DNA of 64,000 bases. Source: JABMOV01 sp964654545. Lineage in GTDB: Bacteria; Fidelibacterota; Marinisomatia; Marinisomatales; JABMOV01. The stretch spans positions 1 to 64,000 of the forward strand of contig CAZZIU010000004.1 of assembly GCA_964654545.1 (NCBI GenBank), in the 5' to 3' direction. Below the pieces are notes generated by a model. It was not told the origin of the DNA, ran no database searches, and was given only the letters and a program-made list of their open reading frames with translations. A program made the position numbers and the translations under genes. Position 1 is the first letter of the stretch. Each line of letters begins with the position of its first letter. Positions 41,567-49,157 of this stretch are shown one piece after another.

Positions 41567-42682
41567 ATGAAAATTAGTAATTCTATATCAGTTTCAAAGA
41601 GAATTGATTCGGACGATACTACGGGCCCGTCTCCATCTGAGCCATCAACTCATTATAAATTGACATTAACCCTAGATACTGATACGTTTGAACGCTTAAA
41701 TTCTGATGGAAACTATTACAATATAGATTTTCCATATTCATTCGTTAATTGGTCGGGGGGATCGTCTTCAACGGCTGCTGCTGGATCCGACCCGGGAAAT
41801 CCAACGACAGATCCGTTTTCGGCATATCGTGCAACGGGTAATGCTACACACACTTGGTCTAATTATATATATGATGACCCTGCTATAGGTAAAGTGAAAA
41901 GAGCAAGACCAATTTCGGCAAATTTGGATGTAACGATTGTTATTCCAAGTACGGTGGTTGTTGGAAGTAATACAGACTTTTTGGCTGCTATACAACCTTC
42001 ATTTAGGGTTATTAGTGGAGAATTGCCAAATTCTCCTCAGGCTAATCAAGCATTCACTGAATATGCTTCTGCTAATTTATTAGTGACTATTGAAAATAGT
42101 GGAAACACAATTGGTCGAGGAGGCTTCGGCGGCAAAGGCCAAATTATGAGCGACGGAAAGAATAATCAATCTGGAGGCGGCGGCGGCGGAGGCGCAGGTA
42201 GAGTTGGAGGTACAGGTGGTGTCGGCGGGGGCACTGGTGCAACGGGTACTGCATTTGCAGGCGGCGCCGGCGGTATTGGATCCCAAGGCGGTACGCCAGT
42301 TCGAGCAGCGACGGCCGGCAGCCCAGGAGGAGATTGTTTTGCCATTTTTAATAGAAAGTATTATGATGTTTCAGTTCCAGCAAAAGGGCCGACATTAAGT
42401 ATTGTTAATAAGCCTGGAGGTTTTATTTTATCCGGTGGCGGTGGTGGTGGCGGCGGCGCCGGCGACACGAACCCAACAGCAGGAGGTGTTGGCGGCGCTC
42501 GGGCATCTTCTGGTTCTGCTGGAGTTGCCAGCGGCAGTGACGGAACACCAGGAGCAGGAGGTGTGGCTGGATTAGTTAAAACTTTGCAGTCTGGATTTCT
42601 CAATCCTACGTCAGGTGGATCGATAACAGTCACTAATCAAGGTGCGGCCGGAAGCGTAAAGGGTCGAGATGGGACATATTAA
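41567..42682 (+). CDS. glycine-rich adhesin candidate (gp38-like)
   Basis: 371 residues. The first 180 are an ordinary beta-rich domain (YKLTLTLDTDTFERL, LLVTIENSGNTIGRGGFGG). Residues about 183-335 are extremely Gly-rich with two long runs of seven and eight glycines and blocks such as GGTGGVGGGTGATG and GAGGIGSQGGTP, broken by a short non-Gly insert (about 250-280). The layout of Gly-rich motifs separated by variable loops is that of T-even/S16 gp38 adhesins, whose motifs pack as polyglycine-II helices and present receptor-binding loops. It lies just after two fibre genes. The structural match is inference from composition; no sequence identity to gp38 is claimed. Confidence 0.6.
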   Translation: MKISNSISVSKRIDSDDTTGPSPSEPSTHYKLTLTLDTDTFERLNSDGNYYNIDFPYSFVNWSGGSSSTAAAGSDPGNPTTDPFSAYRATGNATHTWSNYIYDDPAIGKVKRARPISANLDVTIVIPSTVVVGSNTDFLAAIQPSFRVISGELPNSPQANQAFTEYASANLLVTIENSGNTIGRGGFGGKGQIMSDGKNNQSGGGGGGGAGRVGGTGGVGGGTGATGTAFAGGAGGIGSQGGTPVRAATAGSPGGDCFAIFNRKYYDVSVPAKGPTLSIVNKPGGFILSGGGGGGGGAGDTNPTAGGVGGARASSGSAGVASGSDGTPGAGGVAGLVKTLQSGFLNPTSGGSITVTNQGAAGSVKGRDGTY

Positions 42683-42910
42683 ATGGCAGTGGAAGTAACT
42701 ATACATAGTATAAGTATCGAAAATCTTGAATGTGTGATTAGCGTGAATGATAATAATACACTAATAGTAGATCAGAACAATATAGGATTGCAGCTTGATA
42801 GTAATGGAAATGCTGATATGGATTGGATAAGGAATAAAGTGAAACGTATTGTTAGTGAATTCAGACTGAAAGATCAGCCTCCACTCGTAATTCATACAAC
42901 TGGAGAATAA
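42683..42910 (+). CDS. small hypothetical protein in the fibre cluster
   Basis: 75 residues beginning directly after the preceding TAA. The sequence starts with two strand-like stretches (VEVTIHSISIENLECVISV), then DNNTLIVDQNN, and ends with a helix DWIRNKVKRIV, suggesting a small alpha/beta domain. No motif is recognised. Position suggests a fibre-assembly helper or a small virion protein; neither can be shown. Confidence 0.5.
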   Translation: MAVEVTIHSISIENLECVISVNDNNTLIVDQNNIGLQLDSNGNADMDWIRNKVKRIVSEFRLKDQPPLVIHTTGE

Positions 42911-42913
42911 ATT

Positions 42914-43384
42914 ATGGCAAATATAAAAGTTTATAAAGACACTTATTCTTTTCATATTTTTAATCTATTAGATTCTAATGAAAGTCTTTCATATGATTTT
43001 TCATTTAGTAAACTATACACGGTTATTTTGGGTACAGGTGATCTTTCCATAGGAACAGATCAAACATCTTCCTCAAACTTGGAGTCTATTGGTTTGTATC
43101 GAGTTCCTATTAATGAGAAATTGAATTGTACTTCAATTAATAATGCAAAGGCTGCATTTACTGTTTCGTTTCTATTAGATGACACTGTTTTGATGAATGA
43201 ACTAATACCGAATTCTTCGATACGCTCTCAGATGCTATCATCAGATTCTAAGTTGACTGAATTTCATAAAGATTTTTCAAACTTTCAAGCTACACCTAAA
43301 TTGAATTATGACGAAACTCCAGGGAATTCGACAATAACGCTTTCTGATATTGAAACAAAAATTACAGAGGGTTTACTGTTATGA
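42914..43384 (+). CDS. hypothetical protein in the fibre cluster
   Basis: 156 residues, acidic, with alternating strands at the start (NIKVYKDTYSFHIFN, KLYTVILGTGDLSIG) and helix-like segments later (NELIPNSSIRSQMLS). It has no membrane segment and no known motif. It ends overlapping the next ATG (ATGA), so the two genes are coupled and probably act together. Confidence 0.5.
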   Translation: MANIKVYKDTYSFHIFNLLDSNESLSYDFSFSKLYTVILGTGDLSIGTDQTSSSNLESIGLYRVPINEKLNCTSINNAKAAFTVSFLLDDTVLMNELIPNSSIRSQMLSSDSKLTEFHKDFSNFQATPKLNYDETPGNSTITLSDIETKITEGLLL

Positions 43385-43851
43385 GACAATTGTTAGTAAT
43401 AACGACGCAAGATCATGTAATGTCAGTAATTGATATAAATCAAATAGATCAGGGAATGTCGGCATGTGCAGATGATGGAAGTTTAGCCGCGCAATGGCCA
43501 ACTGATGTTGTGGCATTTTTTTACACAGGAAATTCTACAATGCATTTGCCTGAAGTTGGTTCGTTCCCATCATCTGGGTCTCCTAGTGTTCGTTTTGTAG
43601 ATGCTGATACTCCTTTGTCGGTTGTAACAACGGAGGCTCCCTATAGGGTTATTGCTTTGTATCCAAAAAAGAGAGAAGTATTAGAAAAATGGCATACGCC
43701 AGAACATGTTGATATGATATTAGATCCGAATACTCAAGATCAATTCATCACTGTGATTTCTAATGCTAAAGATATGAAAGTCGATTCAAATACGTTTGAG
43801 GAAATTAACTCGGATGAGATTGTATCTGACAGTGAAATTGTGTTTGTATAA
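43381..43851 (+). CDS. hypothetical protein preceding the neck operon
   Basis: 156 residues. A strand at the start (LLVITTQDHVMSVIDINQID), a Pro/Ser-rich middle, and an acidic end (NTFEEINSDEIVSDSE). No family is recognised. It is coupled to the preceding gene by ATGA and is followed by a late promoter for the next operon. It could be another small baseplate or fibre accessory protein. Confidence 0.48.
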   Translation: MRQLLVITTQDHVMSVIDINQIDQGMSACADDGSLAAQWPTDVVAFFYTGNSTMHLPEVGSFPSSGSPSVRFVDADTPLSVVTTEAPYRVIALYPKKREVLEKWHTPEHVDMILDPNTQDQFITVISNAKDMKVDSNTFEEINSDEIVSDSEIVFV

Positions 43852-43870
43852 AGGTCGATAGATTCAATAT

Positions 43871-43905
43871 CTCTGCCGTATAAATAGAATAAAGATAGGG
43901 CAGAG
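43871..43905 (+). promoter_or_regulatory. inverted repeat enclosing a late promoter and covering the ribosome-binding site
   Basis: CTCTGCC (43871-43877) and GGCAGAG (43899-43905) are perfect complements. The right arm overlaps the AGAGG ribosome-binding site of the gene at 43915, and the TATAAATA box lies in the loop. RNA read through from upstream could fold and hide the site, while RNA started at the late promoter lacks the left arm. T4 genes e and soc are controlled this way. Confidence 0.55.
43879..43886 (+). promoter_or_regulatory. late promoter TATAAATA before the neck operon
   Basis: Exact late box, 28 bases before the ATG at 43915. It serves the small protein at 43915 and probably gp13-gp17 as one late unit. 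Confidence 0.85.
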
Positions 43906-43914
43906 GAAACCAAC

Positions 43915-44262
43915 ATGGCAAAAGTATATAATCTGAGTGTAGATCAAGGAGCAGATTGGTCTGCAAATCTTACCGCTTATTATGCAAACGGAACGACTGT
44001 ACTTAATATGGTGGACTATAAATCGGCTGCATCTCAGATTCGACGGTCGTATTCTTCCTCTATAGTAAAAGCAACAATTACAGTTAATATTCATACCGCA
44101 AATACTGATGGTCGTTTATATCTTACGATGGCAAATACAATGACTGCGAATCTCACTGATGGTCGTTATTTGTATGATATTGAATTAACTGGTGATGATG
44201 ACAAAATTACAAGAATCTATGAGGGAATGATTACTGTTAATCCCCAGATCACAAAAGTATAA
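43915..44262 (+). CDS. small beta-rich virion protein upstream of gp13 (BppU-like fold suspected)
   Basis: 115 residues, nearly all beta. A GADWSANLTAYYANGTTVLN opening, alternating strands, and a YLYDIELTGDDDKITRIYEG end are the pattern of the N-terminal domain of baseplate upper proteins and other small beta-sandwich virion proteins. Homologous small genes often precede gp13 in marine T4-like phages. The role is not known; a neck or collar decoration is a reasonable guess. Its start is governed by the inverted repeat and late promoter described upstream. Confidence 0.6.
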   Translation: MAKVYNLSVDQGADWSANLTAYYANGTTVLNMVDYKSAASQIRRSYSSSIVKATITVNIHTANTDGRLYLTMANTMTANLTDGRYLYDIELTGDDDKITRIYEGMITVNPQITKV

Positions 44263-44272
44263 GGAAGAATAA

Positions 44273-45286
44273 ATGGCAAAGCCATCTTCTCGTGCAGAAC
44301 TTAAAGAGTATTGTTTACGTCGATTGGGTAAACCAGTTATCGAAATTAACGTAGATGACGATCAGGTTGAAGATCGTATTGACGAAGCTCTAGAAATTTA
44401 TCAAGAATATCATTATGACGCAACGATCAAATCATATGAAAAGTATGTTTTAAATCATTCTGTTCTCAAGTTTACGTCTAATGTTTCTGGTAACACTTGG
44501 GTTACGGGCGAGCTACAGGGATCGACAAGTGGTGCGAATGCAACATTTAAGAGTGATTATGTTTCCGACAATGGAAACTGGATTTATGCTGCGGTAAACG
44601 ACGAAGCAGCAAATGGTTATTCTTTTCCTCTTTTTTCGAGCGGAGAAACTGTTGTCAACTCCCTCGGTTTACCAGTAGGCACATTAGTCACATCTTCAAC
44701 TGAATCGGATTATATGGAACGAGGTGCTTTAGATTTCCATTATATCACACTACCTAATGACGTAATTGGTGTGACAAGAATTTTCAGCTTAAACGATAGC
44801 ACAACCGTAGGTATGTTTGATGTTCGTTATCAAATGCATCTCAATGATGTGACTACCTTTAGGTTGGGTGGTGGATATGAACTACTTTCATATCAAATGA
44901 AAATGCAGAATTATCAATTGATAAATGAATTGCTTGGTGGTGAGCCTATTATACGATATAATCGACATGAAGACCGATTACATTTAGATATTGATTGGGA
45001 TGATGATGCGCGTAAGGGTGATTACATTGTTGTCGATACTTTTAGAGTATTAGATCCTAATTCATATACAGATGTGTATAATGATTTATGGCTAAAGCAA
45101 TATTGTACTGCACTCATCAAACGACAATGGGGAATGAATCTTTCAAAGTATGATGGTGTTCCGATGCCTGGTGGTGTGACACTTAACGGTAGACAAATCT
45201 TAGATGACGCAAAAGAAGAAATCGAAAGGTTGAGAGAAGAGATGCAGTTGAAGTTTGAGTTACCTGTAGATATGATGATGGGGTAA
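44273..45286 (+). CDS. 13: gp13 neck protein
   Basis: 337 residues (T4: 309). The N-terminal SSRAELKEYCLRRLGKPVIE and INVDDDQVEDRIDEALEIYQ and the C-terminal KQYCTALIKRQWGMNLSKYD blocks are the conserved gp13 features. A beta-rich segment at about 60-145 is an insertion relative to T4. gp13 forms the dodecameric adaptor below the portal and, with gp14, closes the filled head and binds the tail. Ribosome-binding site GGAAG. Confidence 0.93.
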   Translation: MAKPSSRAELKEYCLRRLGKPVIEINVDDDQVEDRIDEALEIYQEYHYDATIKSYEKYVLNHSVLKFTSNVSGNTWVTGELQGSTSGANATFKSDYVSDNGNWIYAAVNDEAANGYSFPLFSSGETVVNSLGLPVGTLVTSSTESDYMERGALDFHYITLPNDVIGVTRIFSLNDSTTVGMFDVRYQMHLNDVTTFRLGGGYELLSYQMKMQNYQLINELLGGEPIIRYNRHEDRLHLDIDWDDDARKGDYIVVDTFRVLDPNSYTDVYNDLWLKQYCTALIKRQWGMNLSKYDGVPMPGGVTLNGRQILDDAKEEIERLREEMQLKFELPVDMMMG

Positions 45287-45289
45287 CCA

Positions 45290-45946
45290 ATGCCAACAAA
45301 TGTATATATAAACAATTACGAAAATAGCACTGAGCAAAGACTTGTTGAAGACCTTATCATAGAAGCGATTAAGATGTATGGTATTGATGTGTTTTGGTTG
45401 CCCAGAACACAGGTCAACACCGATTCGCTATATGGTGAAGATCAGCTTTCTAAATTTGAAAAGGCAATTCCATTAGAGTTTTATGTAAAAGACGTAGAAG
45501 GTTTTGGTGGTGAGCAACAGTTTTTGGGTCGATTTGGTATTCAGATCAGAAATGAAATGACTTTCACTGTATCACAGAGACGATTTTTAGATACAATTCA
45601 TAGTTATGAGATGGATAGGACTCGACCATACGAAGGCGATTTAGTCTGGTATCCGTTAGCTGCACAGGGAACAGGTGCATTATTCGAGATTAAGTTCGTG
45701 AATAATGAGGCGCTGTTTTATCCTTTAGGATCTTTGCCTGTTTATGATTTGGTATGTGAATCGTTTGTATATTCAAATGAAGTTATTAATACGGGCTTAG
45801 CTGATGTGGATCGAATATATACAGACGTAGCAAATAATTATTTGTCTGGCACGACATTGACTCGTCCTGGAGATGATAATGAGACGATTCAAGCTGAAGC
45901 GAATACTGTATTGATCACAACTGATAACGTCTTTGGAGATTGGTGA
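45290..45946 (+). CDS. 14: gp14 neck protein
   Basis: 218 residues (T4: 256). LVEDLIIEAIKMYGIDVFWL and PRTQVNTDSLYGED are hallmarks of gp14, followed by FYVKDVEGFGG, LGRFGIQIRNEMTFTVSQRR and RPYEGDLVWYPLA. gp14 forms the hexameric gate ring under gp13. It starts three bases after gp13, and its TGA overlaps the ATG of gp15. Confidence 0.94.
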   Translation: MPTNVYINNYENSTEQRLVEDLIIEAIKMYGIDVFWLPRTQVNTDSLYGEDQLSKFEKAIPLEFYVKDVEGFGGEQQFLGRFGIQIRNEMTFTVSQRRFLDTIHSYEMDRTRPYEGDLVWYPLAAQGTGALFEIKFVNNEALFYPLGSLPVYDLVCESFVYSNEVINTGLADVDRIYTDVANNYLSGTTLTRPGDDNETIQAEANTVLITTDNVFGDW

Positions 45947-47073
45947 TGTTAGGAACTACGTTTTCACACGAAACAATAAGATCATATGTAGTTGCGTTCG
46001 GTACGTTGTTCAATTCTATTCAAATTTGGAGAAAAAATTCAGCTGGCACGAAAACACAAACAATTGATGTTCCTTTATCTTATGCTCCAAAAGAAAAGTG
46101 GTTAGCACGAATTGAACAAGATCCTTCATTGACGAATGATGCTGGAATTGTATTGCCTAGAATGTCTTATGAATTGGTATCAATGGTCTATGCAGCAGAT
46201 CGTAAATTGAATACGATGCAGAAGACGACCTCTGCGGCAAATTCTTCAGATGATAAGCAATCATATGCTTGGTCTCCCGTGCCGTATGATTTCTTCTTTA
46301 CTTTACATGTTTATGCACGAAATAATCGTGATGCCTCGATGATTGTGGAACAAATTCTACCATTTTTTACTCCAGAATTTACAGTATCGATCAAAGAACT
46401 TACTGAATTGGATATCAATTTAGATGTTCCTATTATATTGAATACTATCAATAAAGAAGAAACTTATGAAGGAAGCTATGAGCAAATTCGATCAATTGTG
46501 TGGACGTTAGATTTTACTGTGAAAGGTGTTTTATACGGTCCAGTTCGCGATAGCAATATCATCAAAAAAGCATATATTGATATGTATATTCCAACAGCAA
46601 GTGAAACGATTACTGGAAATGCAGTGCCCATTTCGGGTGGAACTACAACTCAAATTCATTTAGCCAATACAGCATCGCTGATTGATAATTTTTATGTTGG
46701 AGGCACCTTAGATATTATTAATGGTGATGGTTCCGGAAGTCGCTCTGTTGTTCAAGATTATAGTGGAGTGGATCAGGTGGCCACACTTGGAACTGCTCTT
46801 AGTAAAGTCCCAGCAGCGAATACACAATACTCATTGACTTATATTAATCCATTGTATGATACTGAGAGAATTGCCGATGGTCAATTGGCATCTAATAATA
46901 CATCAGTTCATGCGAATACTGGAGTAATGAGTCGTATATACACTCAACCTGGTCTTACCTCTGACGGTCTTCCAACTACTAATCTTGCATTGTCTGTAGC
47001 TGTTTCTGAGATTAGTTCTAATTCGGATTATGGAATAATTCAAACAATTACTTTATTTCCAAATACTGCATAA
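45946..47073 (+). CDS. 15: gp15 proximal tail sheath stabiliser
   Basis: 375 residues (T4: 272). The start FSHETIRSYVVAFGTLFNSI and the VPLSYAPKEKWLAR and LPRMSYELVSMVYAADRKLN blocks are the gp15 signature. A C-terminal extension of about 100 residues (from ITGNAVPISGG) is beta-rich and absent in T4. gp15 caps the tail at the head-proximal end and joins it to gp14. I choose the ATG overlapping the gp14 stop (TGATG) over the TTG two codons upstream. Confidence 0.92.
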   Translation: MLGTTFSHETIRSYVVAFGTLFNSIQIWRKNSAGTKTQTIDVPLSYAPKEKWLARIEQDPSLTNDAGIVLPRMSYELVSMVYAADRKLNTMQKTTSAANSSDDKQSYAWSPVPYDFFFTLHVYARNNRDASMIVEQILPFFTPEFTVSIKELTELDINLDVPIILNTINKEETYEGSYEQIRSIVWTLDFTVKGVLYGPVRDSNIIKKAYIDMYIPTASETITGNAVPISGGTTTQIHLANTASLIDNFYVGGTLDIINGDGSGSRSVVQDYSGVDQVATLGTALSKVPAANTQYSLTYINPLYDTERIADGQLASNNTSVHANTGVMSRIYTQPGLTSDGLPTTNLALSVAVSEISSNSDYGIIQTITLFPNTA

Positions 47074-47086
47074 TAATGGGTGATTT

Positions 47087-47458
47087 ATGAGCGAAAAAAC
47101 AGAAGTTCTTCCTGCACTAAAAGAAGAACCAGATGAAAAAGATGATTTGACTAATGATTATGAATATTCCCGAGAAAATCTAAGAGAGCTTATTGGTAAA
47201 GGATCAGATGCTTTAGATGGAATTTTAGAGCTTGCTCAAGAAAGTGAACATCCTAGAGCATATGAAGTTGTTGGGCAAATCATTAAGAATGTTGCAGACG
47301 CAAACAAGCAGCTCATCGAATTGCAAAAAGACATGAAAGATATTAAAAAGCCAGAGAAGAGCGGACCAAACTCCGTAACCAATGCATTGTTTGTCGGTAG
47401 TACACATGAACTACAGAAATTTTTAAAAGGTAAGGTAGATACTGATGGCGACGGATGA
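47087..47458 (+). CDS. 16: gp16 small terminase subunit
   Basis: 123 residues (T4: 164). An acidic N-terminus is followed by long helices (DYEYSRENLRELIGKGSDAL, LAQESEHPRAYEVVGQIIKN), the central helical hairpin of T4-type gp16, and a Gly/Ser/Pro C-terminus (NSVTNALFVGSTHELQKFL). It forms rings that recognise DNA ends and regulate gp17. The last 14 bases overlap the gp17 start. Confidence 0.93.
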   Translation: MSEKTEVLPALKEEPDEKDDLTNDYEYSRENLRELIGKGSDALDGILELAQESEHPRAYEVVGQIIKNVADANKQLIELQKDMKDIKKPEKSGPNSVTNALFVGSTHELQKFLKGKVDTDGDG

Positions 47459-49076
47459 TGCTGGATATTTAGGAAATCCATTATTAAAGCCTGCCGGTGC
47501 AACTACTGAGTGGACTGAAGATACAATTTCCGAATATGTGAAATGTTCCCAAGATCCATTATACTTTGTTAAGACGTATGTCAAGATTGTTCATGTCGAT
47601 CATGGTTTAGTGTCATTTGATCTGTATCCGTTTCAGGAAAAAATGATTGATTCATTTCATGATAATCGATTTTCGATTGCCAAGCTGCCTAGACAGAGCG
47701 GAAAGACTACAACAGTCTGTGCATATTTCCTTTGGTATATTCTATTCAACGAAGATGTCAACATTGCGATTCTTGCGAACAAAGGATCTCTTGCGAGAGA
47801 TATTCTCGGTAGGCTGCAACTAGCATATGAGAATCTTCCCAAGTGGCTACAACAAGGAATTAAAGTTTGGAATCGAGGCGATATTCATCTTGAGAATGGA
47901 TCGAAAGTCGTAGCTGCATCCACATCATCGAGCGCGGTTCGTGGTGGAACATATAACATGATTCTATTAGACGAGTTTGCTTTTGTTCCAATGAACATTG
48001 CAGACGAGTTCTTCAGTTCTGTGTATCCCACAATTTCGTCTGGCGAAACAACTAAAGTAATTATCGTATCTACTCCATATGGAATGAATCACTTCTACAA
48101 GCTCTGGATGGATGCAGTAGACGGCAATAGCAATTACAATCCGATAGAAGTTCAGTGGAACGAGGTGCCTGGTCGGGACGAAGAGTGGAAGAAGATGACG
48201 ATTCGGAACACTTCTGAAGATCAGTTTCGTCAAGAGTTCGAGTGTGAGTTTGTTGGTTCGATCAATACACTTATCAGCCCAACAAAGTTAAGAAGTATGC
48301 CGTTTATTGATCCGATTGAAGTTCGCAATAACTTGGATGTATACGAGCAACCGATAGAGGGGCATATATATACTATTGTCGTAGATGTGTCACACGGCGA
48401 AGATTTGGATTACTCTGCATTTTCAATATTCGATTCTTCTGGGTTGCCCTATAAGCAAGTAGCCAAATATCGAAATAGTAGTATTTCGCCGATGCTATAT
48501 CCATCAATCATATATGATGTGGCCACACATTACAATAATGCATGGGTGTTAGTTGAGATTAATGATGTCGGGCAACAGGTTTCTGACATATTGTACCATG
48601 ATTTGGAATATGAAAACATGCTCATGCTTTCAGTTCGTGGTCGAGCTGGTCAGCAGTTGACGGGTGGATTTGGAACCGGAAAGTCTCAGGTCGGAATTAA
48701 GACTTCAAAGAAAATCAAGAGTATTGGCTGTCTGAATTTAAAGAATATGGTCGAAGGCGATAAGTTAATTGTTCAAGATTTTGACACTATATCCGAGTTA
48801 ACATCATTTGTGGCTAAAGGATATGGCTATCAAGCGGACTCTGGCTATAATGACGATTTGGTAATGACATTAGTGCTTTTTGGTTGGCTATGTCAACAAA
48901 GCTACTTTAGAGAATTGACCGATGTTGATCTGAGAAAAAAGATGCAGAGCGAACAATTAGAAATCGAAGACCAGAGAATGCTTCCTTATGGTTTTGTAGA
49001 TGATGGATCAGATGATACCGAATATGTAGACGATGATGGTCAACAGTGGGAAGTAGTCGATAGATGGATAACGTGA
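47445..49076 (+). CDS. 17: gp17 large terminase subunit (ATPase-nuclease)
   Basis: 543 residues (T4: 610). The ATPase domain has YPFQ (Q-motif) before the Walker A loop PRQSGKTT at 82-89 and Walker B ILLDEF with D176-E177. The C-terminal RNase-H-like nuclease shows its acidic triad: D314 in VVDVSHGED, E371 in LVEINDVG and D470/D471 in GYNDDLV. It cuts concatemers and drives headful packaging through the portal. All catalytic residues are present, so it should be active. Confidence 0.96.
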   Translation: MATDDAGYLGNPLLKPAGATTEWTEDTISEYVKCSQDPLYFVKTYVKIVHVDHGLVSFDLYPFQEKMIDSFHDNRFSIAKLPRQSGKTTTVCAYFLWYILFNEDVNIAILANKGSLARDILGRLQLAYENLPKWLQQGIKVWNRGDIHLENGSKVVAASTSSSAVRGGTYNMILLDEFAFVPMNIADEFFSSVYPTISSGETTKVIIVSTPYGMNHFYKLWMDAVDGNSNYNPIEVQWNEVPGRDEEWKKMTIRNTSEDQFRQEFECEFVGSINTLISPTKLRSMPFIDPIEVRNNLDVYEQPIEGHIYTIVVDVSHGEDLDYSAFSIFDSSGLPYKQVAKYRNSSISPMLYPSIIYDVATHYNNAWVLVEINDVGQQVSDILYHDLEYENMLMLSVRGRAGQQLTGGFGTGKSQVGIKTSKKIKSIGCLNLKNMVEGDKLIVQDFDTISELTSFVAKGYGYQADSGYNDDLVMTLVLFGWLCQQSYFRELTDVDLRKKMQSEQLEIEDQRMLPYGFVDDGSDDTEYVDDDGQQWEVVDRWIT

Positions 49077-49088
49077 AATCGTCTTATT

Positions 49089-49096
49089 TATAAATA
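49089..49096 (+). promoter_or_regulatory. late promoter TATAAATA before gp18
   Basis: Exact late box, 61 bases before the gp18 ATG. The leader between is longer than for the other late genes, with AGGGGAG as the ribosome-binding site. Confidence 0.85.
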
Positions 49097-49157
49097 TCAT
49101 AGGAAGCTGATAGGGCTTAATAAATGAGATTTTATACTCGCATAGGGGAGAGAGCAG

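Noticed and set aside
42170..42560. GGC/GGT runs as a microsatellite
   Set aside because: They encode in-frame polyglycine with varied third bases, so selection on the protein is a better explanation than simple repeat expansion.
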